Assembly: GCA_012295275.1 (NCBI GenBank)
Contig: CM022673.1
Span: 13,617,288-13,681,287 of the forward strand
Length of the DNA: 64,000 bases
Direction of reading: 5' to 3'
Origin: Chrysomallon squamiferum
Lineage: Eukaryota; Mollusca; Gastropoda; Neomphalida; Peltospiridae
Part shown: positions 31,760-44,200 of the stretch, piece after piece
Numbering within the stretch: position 1 is the stretch's first letter
Layout of the letters: every line of letters starts with the position of its first letter
Program-made: the position numbers and the translations under genes
Notes under the pieces: generated by a model
Seen by the model: only the letters and a program-made list of their open reading frames with translations
Database searches by the model: none
Told to the model about the DNA's origin: nothing

Positions 31760-33077
31760 GTTTTCACTTCTAAATTTATACAAGCATCTAATTTACATAT
31801 CACAAATTGTTTTTTTGTATTGTTATTTAAACAGTTAAAAACAACAGTTGAAATTTGTTTCTGTTCTTTCTGTTAATAAGAGTATGACATTATTAAAAAT
31901 ACACCTTGTTGTTTTCTACATTGAGTGAGTGCTATGTGATCATGTCATTGTTATTGCTGTTTCCATGGAAACTAATATGCCTTATTGTTATCACAGGTGT
32001 ATATTTTGTTTTTAATGTTTTCATTTTTGTTTGGTGAAAATAAGACAATTGTGTAAATAACAGGAATTTTTAAATCTATGAAAAGTAGTTATTACATTTT
32101 AATATAAATGTGAAATGTTCATCTTGCAGTGAAAAGTTTTCCTATTAATAATTGTTCCAAACATGGCAAAGAATACTTTGTTTTTATATAAAAGATCATT
32201 ATTTATTTTTAAAACATACTTAACATACTCTTAGATTTAATTTGAAATTTTTTTTTTTTTGATTTAGACATCAATTAAACATACTGCATTTTGTTTTAAG
32301 GGATCTAATTTTTATTCATTTAACATGCAGTGTTATTCTCTTTAAAAATATTTCAATGTGAACATTATCTGCAATTTTCTCAAGTTAGAAACAGCAGCAG
32401 TCAAATTCAGTGGTTAACTGTACAGAATTACTTTACAGACTTTTAAAACAAGATCTGCCAAGATCTTCTTTATTAACAGTACTAAATAGAGTATGACATT
32501 TTATAATCTGAAACACGAAAAATCCAAGTCATTGCATTGCCATGTTTTTAATTATTAATATCTTTATATAGGCTCCATTCAGCTTGTATTTCATCAGTGT
32601 TAACATTACCAGAACATTTCTATAGCTTTTTGTAATGTGAGAAATATCAACCATCCTGTCATTACATAGCTTGTTCTATACCATATTTATAACATTTTAA
32701 TTAATTAAAGAAGTGATTCACATATATATTAACTTCTGAAGAATTAAAACTTCAAAGAATTTTGCTAAAGAAATATAATTACTACTAGTAGTTTAATACA
32801 TCTCAGTTTCTTAAATCATTAAGATTTTGTTCAAAAATAATTTGTCTGAGTCACAAATTGTGCATTCACACTGCATGATTTGTAGTACCAACTTTTAGCA
32901 CAAAACCTGGAATGGCATCAGTACTGTACAATAAGATATTTAGTGTGAATGCAGCTTAAATGTGTGTTTTGATACAGGTACATGTAAACATATCCATTAC
33001 AGGCCTTAAGCATTAAATGTAAAACTCTTACCTCATAGCTAAACATTTAATTTTTAAATTATTTAAATGAGTTTGCA

Positions 33078-33113
<36 letters not shown>

Positions 33114-33515
33114 ACTTACAAAGGATCACATTATTTTAGTATAACTTTTTATATAACGTCATGTAATTGTAGATTTTTCTTAATAACCACCAGTTAATAA
33201 ACATCTAATTCTCTTTCTTTCTTTCTACATTTGGAACTTTTTTTTTTCTAAAATGTTTCACATAGTTTTACAGCCACGCTCTAATTTCATGAGAAAACTA
33301 CTATCTTATTACATAGTTAATTAGTTATATATTGTAAATATGTACATAATTGTAACCATGGTGATAACAAAATCGTGGTTTGCTGGTTTAAGATTTTGCT
33401 CAATTGCTATTGAGTTTTCAGAGAGGCAGTCACACTGTAAGCGCTGCAGGTTGTGTTTATGAAATAAATGGCAAAATAAAAATAATGTGAACACGGACAT
33501 GTTTTGTAGTTTTGT

Positions 33516-33546
<31 letters not shown>

Positions 33547-34701
33547 CTGAAGTTATGATACAAAGTTGTATTTATACTAGTAGATATTTTAAAAACTCCA
33601 CTACAAAACTATAAATATAATAATAATAATAATAAAAAAAAAAGAACAGAATGAAGAAAAAGAAAACAAAATTAGCGATTTAACTGGTTATAGATGGAAT
33701 GAAAAGAAATTTTCGTCAAAACATAAAGATTCATTAACAACAAAATTGGTGAAAATAATATATACCACTCAGTGTATGAGCGTTAAAAAAAAAAAAAAAA
33801 AACAATTAAACCCAACAAACAGACCCATCCAAAAAAAAAAAAAAAAAAAAAAAGAAAGAAAACTAAAACTGTTTTTTAATTTTTTATTTATTTCCTTACT
33901 TACGAAATATATGTACACTGCATTGTTTCACGTAAGTATAAATGTAAAGTTGACAGTTATGTTCGGACAACGTCCAATTCAGTTAACGTCCCGTTTCCAA
34001 GAGTGAGGCAATCTGTGACGTCAAGCATAGTGACTGTATATTAACGCACGGAGGCTGCATGGTCTAATTCACAGAATACGTTTTTGAGAAAAGTAATGTT
34101 TTAGCGTGTATATAAATAACTGTAAGTACTTAAAAGGAAGTTTTTCATATGACTGTGTTAGATGGATCTTACAGCATCTCTTGCTATATTATCAGTATAT
34201 GACCCAAACTCATTGTTTAAAACATCTTCGGAATTACACGAGTCTGGTTACCTGCCCTTCATGTTGACTGGTGGTCAACTTCTTGCGCATTGCAAAACAC
34301 GTTTTAATAGATGCAGCTCATCGCATGTTTTTACTAGACGCCAGTGAACAGTTCATGTTTATACCTTATATTTGTCGCGTAGTGTAGATCACTGACGTAG
34401 TATAAATATTTTACATCATAAGTAATTTACGCCGCCAAATTATATCTGACTTCCGGTTAGGGCAAAGATTAACATGAAATTCACCCCATTCTTCGTCATG
34501 GTGAACAATTCTGAATAACAAAACGTTTATTTGTTTATTTATAACATGTCCGATTTGAAATATTCAAAACTGGGTGCAAAGGAAAAAAAAAATGTGCTCT
34601 AACCACTTATGCTAACTGATATTCAGTGGCAGGGTGAGGAATTATTATTATGTCCGTAAGGAACAAATGATTGATTTAAAATCCAGTTCCTTATAAATAA
34701 A

Positions 34702-34751
<50 letters not shown>

Positions 34752-35665
34752 TATTATTATTATTATTACTAAAATACGTAATAAATAAAAGTTATCCTTC
34801 GAATCTCTCAGCATATTTGAGTACAGTAAATTAAAAGGGAACAGTATACCTTGACTACAGTTCTGAATTTAAATATTAAACTTAGAGCTGTTGCCTAGAT
34901 CAAACGTACAAATATTCTTTTCATTTTACTCAGCGACATTGCTAGACTGTACGAGAATTTTGTATACTAGATTTAACAGCATCTGTTACTGAGAAACTGG
35001 CACATAACAATCATAGATTAACAATAATCCAGACTGCTTTTTCAAAAGGTTATGTATAGCTTGTATATTAATATTTTATTTCAGTCGGTTAAGGGGAAGA
35101 TAATGATTGTTAGAGATTTTTTGCAAAGCAGATTTCTGCACTAAGAATGTTGATCTATCCCACTTGTAATCGTAGCTAATAAATTATGAATAACAGATTG
35201 AGAAATAAAAATAAAATAATAGTAATAGTAATAATAATGATGGTGATAATAAATAATTATAATAATAATAATCATGATAATAATAATAATAATAATAATA
35301 AAGAAGAAGAAGAAGAAGAAGAAGAAGAAGAAGAAAAAAAAGGAGAAGAACAATTACAGTTACAAATAAACGACATAAACAGAAGTGAATAAATAAATAA
35401 ATAAAAATAACAAACTTTAGAATATTAATCAGCGGAACTGTGACTGGACATAATTATTTCTACACGTTCACATATTTGTATCTACGTCACAAGTTCTGAT
35501 TGTTATCGGATTTGCAACTACAGCTCTTGTCACATACTCTGTACCAAATGTCGAAAGGCAAATATGTATTTAACAAAGCCAAACCAGCTATGTTTTCTTG
35601 ATCGACAGAAAAACAACAATGTGAAAATGGATTTCAATTACATGGTATTAGAACTATTATACGTT

Positions 35666-35670
<5 letters not shown>

Positions 35671-35752
<82 letters not shown>
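35671..35752. repeat. TG run joined to AAT run
   Basis: (GT)n from 35671 to 35710 passes directly into (AAT)14. Compound microsatellite. Confidence 0.95.
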
Positions 35753-35757
<5 letters not shown>

Positions 35758-35792
35758 TTTACTTATAATCACGCTTTCTAGGATAAAAGTAA

Positions 35793-35825
<33 letters not shown>

Positions 35826-35929
35826 AAAAAATAAATAATAAAAAAATATACGATTTTGTAATTTTATAACCGAAAACTTATCGTCTGTTGCTATCGATCA
35901 TTACATAAAGGTTCCTGCACTAGCCTCTT

Positions 35930-36040
35930 TCCTGCTGCCACAAAACACATTTTATTCTTTAAAGTAACTGACGCGGAGAGTGGAACGTTTCCGATGATCA
36001 CAGCGAAGAGGACTTAGACTGGGACCGGTCGCTAGTTAAG
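35930..36040 (+). promoter_or_regulatory. Candidate noncoding first exon ending at a GTGAGA donor
   Basis: A less AT-rich stretch with several CpGs ends at GCTAGTTAAG|GTGAGAG (donor at 36041). It could be an untranslated first exon of glycosyltransferase gene 1. Only the donor and composition support it. Confidence 0.3.
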
Positions 36041-37184
36041 GTGAGAGCTTTAATGCTAATTTGTAACCAACTTCTTTCGTATCACTTTTATATCAGTGTA
36101 ATATTATTTCGAGATACGCCTACATCACTGCCAGTGATAAGAAAATTGAAATTTATTTATTTATTTTTTGAGTAGTAATAACAATTTTGAACTATGTACA
36201 GTTCCCAATATCTTTGAAATCTGCTTTAATAGAAAATAAATAAATAAATAAAATAACGCTTATAAACATTAAATTTGAATAATATGAACTGTACTGGGGT
36301 TCGACCTTGCTGTTGCATCTCTTTCAGCACGCTGAGATTGTCATCATGTTTTTATAGAATTGTATAGAGAAGTCGTTTTGTGGATAGACAGATATATAAA
36401 TTCAGAGAGAGATGGACATATAAAACGCATGCGCACGCTGGATTGTAATTATGTTTTGGTAGAATTTTGTATATAAATTGTTTTACGGATATATGGATAG
36501 ACATACAGACAGACAGGTAGACTGTTAGGTAGACACACACGATGATGATAAAGATAGATATATACATACATAGATAGATAGATACAGAGATAGATAGATG
36601 CATAGATATACAAAAAATATCATGCAAATTGATATATAATGAACCAGAAAGATAGACAAAAAAAAAAAAAAAAAAAAAGACAAAAAAAAAAGACATGTTG
36701 ATGGATAGATAATGATACAGACAGAAAAACAGATAGACAGACAGACAGACTGACGAGACACTCGGATTGGCAGACATTTATGTAAACAGAAACTAAATGC
36801 AGAGGTCGTGCAATTTCCTGTTCGCTTTTAAAAGAACACTTCAATTAAGTTTTTTTGTTTAATGACATTAAATTAATTTTACAATAAAAATTAAATTATA
36901 ACAAACAATTAAGATTGTTTCAAGGTAGATTTTCAGTATCTCTAACATTTTGAGTATTTGTGCGTGCATGTATGAGTGTGGTGTATATGCATTGATTGTA
37001 AATAGCAAAGGATAAAAAGAAGACAATCCCATATAAATAATGACACACACACGCACACGCATGCACACACTAACACACATATGCATATGGGTGGATGGGT
37101 GTCGACATATAAGTATGTATTTATATGTAAAAAATAAAGAGAAAGATAAATAAAGAAAAGTCGAAAAAAGAAAAGGATAAGCAG

Positions 37185-37227
<43 letters not shown>

Positions 37228-37747
37228 TATTCACAAACACACGAAAAAGGAGCCTCAGCAAAAACAACAGTTACGCCAAAATGTAAAAGCTATGCTGATT
37301 GCCGTAACCGCATAACTGGTGTAACACGTTTTGGTATCAGATTGAAAAATATACCCGAGGCAAAACTGAGAACTCTTCACAAACGAGTCGACATTAACAA
37401 GCGTACATTTGACGTCGTCGTTCTAACCGACTGTTTTGTGTACTCGAGCAGTTAGGTGAGTTTTTAAAACTTGAATATGTTTATTCTTCTTCAGATATTG
37501 GGCTTTTAAAAAAAATACTGCTTCTGCAAATGTAACAACTAATACAAAAGCATCCCAACAATTTTAACTACTATTACTACTACTGCCACTAATACTACTA
37601 CTGCTGCTGCTGCTGCTACTACTACTGCTACCACGACTACCACTATTACCATTTACTTACCTGTGTGTATAAACTCATGTATTGTATTATGTATATCGAA
37701 TATGTCACAGATGCGTTAAGGAAAATATCTCATTAAATAAGTAATAT

Positions 37748-37778
<31 letters not shown>

Positions 37779-38118
37779 CAGCAAAATAATAAAAATAATA
37801 ATAACTGAAAAATTATTAATAAAAATGTATAGATTAAATCAAATATTTGTAAATACTACAGCTGAAGAAAATAAAATAGGCGATGTAATGAATACTTCAT
37901 CTTATTTTACTGAAACAACACAGACGGAATCTTATCAGAATTGATATATAACAATACGTCTGCCACAGGCCTTTAACTGCCTGAAGTGTTTATAAATATA
38001 ACTGGGAATTATTATGAGCATGTAAAGAATAAAGCTGAAAAACCAGTTTCGTGATAATAATTATTTTAATTGATTTCTGCGATAAGCGCTCATATAGACT
38101 GAACAAATCTGAGAAAAA

Positions 38119-38169
<51 letters not shown>

Positions 38170-38517
38170 CATGTATACAAAAAAATAATTTAAATGCACG
38201 CTAATACGAAACACTGCTATTAAAATATTTTGCATTTAGAGTTTTCTCTTTTCTGAAAATCACACTGCGTTGGTTAGTGAGCGATACAGCTAGTTTAATT
38301 TTATAGTCGTTTTGATTTTCAATAACTGGTTCAGAAAATTGTGTTAGAAGTCAAGTACGTTCGATTTATTATTTGTTGTTATTATTATTATTTAAAAAAA
38401 GAAGAAAATCAAGAAAAGGTTTAATATCTATAAATTACAATGCAAACGAATGTCAGAAATGTGGGTTGATAGAATAAGAAATTCGCGTAGATATTAGCTA
38501 TTTTTCATTTCTTTCAG
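36041..38517. other. Gene-poor stretch upstream of glycosyltransferase gene 1
   Basis: Holds GATA/CAGA-type simple repeats (36480-36750), CA runs (37185-37224), trinucleotide runs (37570-37640) and a GA run (38123-38167). ORFs here translate simple repeats. Apart from the candidate exon at 37376-37455 I see no gene. Confidence 0.5.
37376..37455 (+). promoter_or_regulatory. Second candidate noncoding first exon
   Basis: CpG-bearing segment (CGAGTCGACATT, GACGTCGTCGTT) ending at CAGTTAG|GTGAGTTT, a near-consensus donor at 37456. An alternative untranslated first exon for gene 1 is possible. Confidence 0.35.
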
Positions 38518-38554
38518 TCGTCTGTTTTTGCTTGGTCGTAGGAGACAACGAACA
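38518..38554 (+). promoter_or_regulatory. Candidate 37-base noncoding exon of glycosyltransferase gene 1
   Basis: A strong acceptor (ATTTCTTTCAG ending at 38517) and a consensus donor (AACA|GTAAGT at 38555) frame 37 bases without ATG. A T-rich acceptor (CTTTTTTGCAG ending at 38861) then opens the coding exon. Splice sites are seen; use is inferred. Confidence 0.5.
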
Positions 38555-38889
38555 GTAAGTAAAAATTTCGTGATTTCGTCAAGTTATATTAACACTGACA
38601 TATCACCAACACTAGCATGCACCACAACTACTACCACATCATTAGCAAAATGAAAAAATCTACTAGCAGGTATAATAAGCATTATTACATTATTTTCCAA
38701 CATTATCAACTGTATTATAGCACAACCGATGTAGTTGTTACAGTAATTTTCATCATCATTATCATGATAAATGTCATCACCAACATGAAAATTGTCATGA
38801 TAATACGACGTCGATGATGATAAAAATTAGTAAACAGAGGGGGTGTGTGTCTTTTTTGCAGCCAATAAGATCTTCATTTACAAGCGGCC

Positions 38890-40536
38890 ATGTTTGTTAC
38901 TCGGAAGTTTTCCAGCATGCTGACGTTGTTGGTTATCTATGCTGTGTTGACGTCACTGATTATAATTTCTTACATAACAAAATCAGGCAGAATAACAGAA
39001 AATTCGGAAGACGTGTCAAAGTTCATTTTACAAATAAAACAACTCTTAGGTGCAAAAAACGAAACGAAAAGTACAGACAGTGTGTTTATGTTTGACGACC
39101 ACAATCACGAGTTCAGTGCTGAAAATCGAGTTAATGTGTGTGAAATTTTTGACGTCATCAAATCTGTTGACGTCACAGTAAATTCTTTGAACTCACAGCT
39201 GTTCTGTGACGACAAAGCCTATTCTAGCGACCTCGTTTGTAGATGGTTCTTTTACCAAGCTGACCTCCCAGAAAACAACATGTGTAGAAGAACTTCAAAA
39301 GACAACGTTGTGCCAAAAATTGTTTATTACGTCATCTTTGGCACTTACACGTTCAGATTCTGGGAATATATCAGTGTTCTTAGCGCAAAGAAGTTCATCA
39401 AACCTTCAGCTATATACGTTTTTGGTGATGCTCATCCAAAAGGAGTTTGGTGGGAGAGGGTAATGAGTGACATCAAGGGTGTGAGATTTATTTACAGAGA
39501 GAAACCAAAGATTGGGAACTGGACGGTGAAATGGAATCATCATCTATCAGATCTCGTCAGACTTCAGGTTTTGCTAGGTTTGTTTTTTCTTTATTTTATT
39601 TCTCCTGCATTATACTTTTGAATTATAGGTTCCTTATACGTGAATTTGGATGTGTTAGATTTTCTTTTTTACTTCTCATAAAAGGTGCAGTTATATAGAA
39701 CAGTATTATTATTATTTATTTAATGTTTTGAAATCTTTATAGTTATTGTTTAACTGTTATTTGACACATAGCTTTAAATATTTAAAACAGTGAAAATTTA
39801 TTAAATTTGTAATATGTCTTCACTAAGTTCTTACATTATTTATTTATCTTATCAAGAGTTAGAGTACTGTTATAACGAGTAATTAGACATGAATAAAACA
39901 CTTCAGTTATTCTCTCTTTCTAACAAGTGTTCCACGACTGCCTACCAGAATACATAGAGAAAGATTTTATGTTACTGTTGAAGTAAACGATATAAAAATA
40001 TTGTTTATCTCGTCATCATATACTTCTTTTCACACCATTTCTTTATGAATATTGTTTTTCGTTTTTCAGCTAATGGTGGAATCTATTTGGACACAGATAT
40101 GGTGATTGTTCGTTCCCTAGATCCGCTGCTTAACAACGATATAACAATGGGGCTCATAGAAAACGGCACAGGGATGGGAAACGCCCTTATTTTAGCCAGA
40201 CGCGGTTCACCGTTTGTTAGAGAGTGGTACGAAAAATACAGAAACTACAACAATCAGGAATTTTATAAAAACTCGCTACATGTTCCTAGAGATATGTGGA
40301 TTAAAAATCCTAAATCTATTCATCTCGAATCTGACCGTTTCTACAGACCTAACTGGTTTGAAGCGGACCTTCTGTTTAGACGGAGTGACTTCCCTTGGAA
40401 AAACAATTACGCTGTACACGTATGGACCAATGGAAATCCAGTTCCGAAAAGTGAAGAAGAACTGAAATATAGAAATACAACAATTGTTCAAGTTTTCAGA
40501 CATGTTCTGTATGACAAAACTGATGACAAATCTTGA
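38890..40536 (+). CDS. GT32-like DXD glycosyltransferase, gene 1 of the array
   Basis: Two exons, 38890-39577 and 40070-40536, joined in phase 1 (CTAG|GTTTGT and TTTTTCAG|C), 384 residues. A short cytoplasmic N-terminus and one membrane helix (about residues 10-29, LTLLVIYAVLTSLIIISYI) give type II Golgi topology. The catalytic-type core follows: PKIVYYVIFG, a HLSDLVRLQVLLANGG helix and YLDTDMVIV with D237-x-D239, which in the family binds the nucleotide-sugar via a metal ion. Several N-glycosylation sequons (NET, NWT, NGT, NTT). The pattern fits GT32/Gly_transf_sug (the class of A4GALT and A4GNT), but donor, acceptor and linkage cannot be deduced. The first 64 residues differ strongly from genes 2-4, while the rest is nearly identical. 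The 5' UTR begins at 38862. Confidence 0.87.
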
Positions 40537-41725
40537 AGTTAATATCAGGTGATATCAACAGGATGTAAATATATGGCACATATGTCCAAGTGTTTGTTTT
40601 ATTTGGTTTCAAAGGCACCGATTTTTGTTACAGTTAGAGAATGATAACGTTCTGTGAAGCCATGGAGATAACATTATACCTCGACTGATGTGATCTCTTT
40701 CGCAGAAATTTAAAAACTAAGATGTCATAACAACAACTGTCACTAATTTATTTACGTATCTTAATCCTGTTAGTAAAACATGATAAGTTCTTACAATATG
40801 TGTAAGGTTTTACTTTGCATTGTGTTCGTTCTGTATAATTTGAGAGGTCATACGTCTTTCTTTACAGTTTAATTTTACAGCATAATTTTACTTTATTGTC
40901 TATACAGGTTGGATTCCAGTAAGAAATAAAACAATAATGTGGAAATTATACATATAAATATAATAAAATATAATAGTGGTATATATATATACACACACAC
41001 AGTCACGATTATTATATTTGATCCGTTAGATACTTTAACATGAAAGCAGTTTATTTTTTATTTTCATAACAAATTATTTTATTTTATTGTCTTGTTATCA
41101 GTAATACTGGTTAAGCTATAAATCTACAAATAGAATTTCTGAGTTAGGAAAGCAAAAGCCAGATCAAAAAACAATGCCAATAAAGTAAGAGACATTTCTG
41201 TCGAACTTATTTATTTCAAAGGTTTGTTATTGTTTGTGTTATTGTATCGATTCCTGAGGCGTTTATGTGTATGTGCGCCTGTGTGTATGTATGATATAAA
41301 TTTTAAATTTTATTTCATTTTCTTTTCAAATGTTTGTGATTGTCGTTTGTAAATTTGACAGTTTTGATATTTATTATTGGTATTAACTATTTTGTCAAGC
41401 AGCAGAACTGAATAATCTAAATATATTCTGCATACTTCCAAGTTGTGTCAGTCGTTCCTTTATTGTTGTTGTTGATGTTGTTGTTGTTTATTCTTAATAA
41501 CAAAGTACAGCAACAAAAGACTACAGTTACAATTAAAAGAAAAAGAAAAAAGGAATGTAATGTTCCTCTAACTGAAAATTAAATAGAGAATTTATTTTAC
41601 AGACAATGTTAGTTAATGCAATGACGTAATCAAAACAAAAGAAAACAGGGGAAGGGAAACAACTCTAATCCAGTGTCTAATTTCATTTGTTTGAGAATTA
41701 GCTTGACAACTGAAACAAAGGTCAT
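40537..41725 (+). other. 3' flank/3' UTR of glycosyltransferase gene 1
   Basis: Homologous to the 3' flanks of genes 2-4 (GAAGTTAATATCAGGTGATA onward to GGAAACAACTCTAATCC). An AATAAA at 40925-40930 could be the polyadenylation signal of gene 1; the other copies read AATAAG there. Confidence 0.6.
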
Positions 41726-41882
41726 TTGAATTCCAGACGTCGAGATGGAAACGTGTCTATACGTAACAACTGTTGTTAAAATTCTGAGCTGTATTTCCAT
41801 TGTGTTAAAAAATTTAAAAACCCAGTTACGAAGGATACATCAAGAGCATTATACTTTTCAACAAATCAACATATTATTGCTT

Positions 41883-42077
<195 letters not shown>

Positions 42078-42419
42078 AGCGCGCTATACGACATACTGAA
42101 TTTTCTGTCTTGATTTTCTTTGTTTGAGTGTGTGTATACGTATATATAAATGGGTGTAGATGTGACTGTGTATCATATATGAATGTGTGCATATGTTGTG
42201 ACTGGGTGTGAGTATGTATTTGTATGTTTGATTGTGTGCTTGAAGGTGTGTACATGGTTCTGTGTGGGTGTGTGGGTGTTCATGACAGATGCTGCCTTTG
42301 TTCAACACAAAGGGACGATTTACAGATTTAGAAAATATGACTTTTATCTGACACGGAATTAATACAGACAGCTGTATCTTAATCCACAAGAAAATCTCAA
42401 GAAATGTTACATATTTGAG

Positions 42420-42565
42420 GAGGTTAAAGACATTTGAAACGAATTTCCACAGTGGCTAAGACATCTGAGCTGAATTTTGCACAGTGGCTTAAGATATTTC
42501 ATCTCAGTCTGCGGCAGTGACTAAAAACATTTGAGCTGAATTTACCATTGTGGCTAAGACTTTAT
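42420..42565 (+). repeat. 44-base degenerate repeat, about four copies
   Basis: Copies of ACATTTGAGCTGAATTT followed by ACAGTGGCTAAG. Located inside the unit 1-specific block. Confidence 0.7.
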
Positions 42566-44200
42566 AATTTTCTTATCGAAATTAGGGCAACGACCCGCAA
42601 GGTAACTGTGAAGAATTGATCTCGTGAGCTATCAGTTTACAGACAAACAAACAGCTATTGTGTTTACATCGATTATCTTGTATATCAAACGTCTCTTTAT
42701 GTAAGTTTTCGAGAAATGTGAAAAAAAATACACGTTGTAATTCTTGTATTCAGTTACAACATGTCGGTTAAATGAAATAAGAAAGACCATTGTGTTTTAA
42801 TAGAAAACTAAATTTTATTATTTCTAGATTATTTCTAAACAAAATGACCAGCTTTCAGTAACAGCTATTTTGGTCAGTTTTCTTCTCTCTTGAATTATGT
42901 AGGGTGATTTTCGTTTGTTATTCTTGTTCCAGCTGCTGATAATCTTTATTGATACTGGTGAACATTTGTTCAAATATATACAATTTCAGTCATTCACCTT
43001 GTTGTTTAAACTTCTGACCTTCATGGTGTGAAGTGAAAGAATCGTTCTTTTCTTGGAGAGTGATACTCGACTATTTTCTTCAGTGGAGACGATCTGGCCG
43101 AAATGAACAGATTAGATGTTACACTGTCTAAAACGAACAATATCAGGCGCTGTGATTTGTGTGTTAACTGAAAGAAACTGAATTTCTTTTTCTGTTTTTG
43201 TTAGTCGTTTTAGTTAACTTTTGAAAGAAATTGATATTCTAATATGTTTTTCTTTTATCAAAGTTAATCAGAAAAGATATTCTAATATGTTTTCAAAGTT
43301 AGAAAACGACATTTGATAAAAATGGAATCGAGAAAAAAATCAAGTACTTCCGACTAACTCGCATAAATTGAGAAGTTTCTCCGAATTCAGATAAACCAGT
43401 TTGACGTTTGTAAGTTGAGTGTAAGATAATTTCATGTTTGTAACACCCACACGAGAAGTGTCGCCATTTTATCAGCTGTTGATGTTTGCATCCACACTCA
43501 GTTTTGTCTAAAAGAGAAATATATAATTTAAAATACGTAAAATAAAAACAAAATCAGAGTAGAAAACACAGTAAGGTCTGCCAAACTAAAAACATTAATG
43601 TCGTCTTTAATTTGACGCCGACGTGGAAAGATAATATGAAATATTATTTTGTTTAGTACAGAAATTTATTGTATAAATATGATTTTGTTTAATCTAATGC
43701 AATAATATTCTCTCCTCTTTTTTAATTTTTTTAATTTTTAAAAAAAAAATTCTTTTTTTTTAACTAGATTAAAAGCTTTACATTATCAAAAATCTGGTAG
43801 AGAAAATTCAAACTTATCTTACAAGGAACATTTTAGAACATTTTTCTAAAAATCTTGTTTATGTTTTTTTGTATATAAGCAAAGACAAAGTTTTATAATT
43901 TTATATATATATATATATATATTTTAAAATTAAAGGAACAAATGAATGAATGAATGAATGAATAAATAAATAAATAAAATGAAAAAATAAAATAAATAAA
44001 TAAAAAATAAAGAAATCTATTCATCATAGACACACGCACTCACGGACACAAATACGTACAGACGCATACACGCGATCACAGACGTAAATTAATAACGACG
44101 ACTAATCTTTGCGAGTGATCCTAGAATTTCCAAATTAAACATAGTTTGTCATATATTACATTTAAATATTTCACAAATATCAATACCATAAGACTATTTC

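Larger units (their letters stand above)
22929..33700 (+). other. EcR: Probable very long EcR 3' UTR or downstream transcribed region
   Basis: After the EcR stop there are 10.8 kb without any plausible gene, T-rich on the + strand and very poor in CpG (about one CpG between 32041 and 33000 by eye). Many AATAAA hexamers occur, so the true cleavage site cannot be chosen. The first 900 bases hold a short tandem repeat (23223-23800). A long 3' UTR is inferred from uniform composition; it could also be read-through or intergenic DNA with the same methylation history. Confidence 0.4.
33700..36040. other. Transition region between EcR and the glycosyltransferase array
   Basis: CpG becomes common from about 33.9 kb. 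It contains a TGACGTCA octamer at 34016-34023 and TATAAATA at 34111-34118, then a 61-codon ORF (34162-34347) without recognisable domain. AAT, AAG and TG runs lie between 34690 and 35860. No gene is supported. Confidence 0.4.

Noticed and set aside
38617-38817. 66-codon ORF just before gene 1
   Set aside because: Simple TCA/CAT-rich sequence lying between the candidate noncoding exon and the coding exon; no features of a protein.
40214-40503. Overlapping ORFs in other frames of glycosyltransferase exon 2, repeated in all four genes
   Set aside because: They recur only because the exon itself is conserved; they are shadow frames of the real reading.
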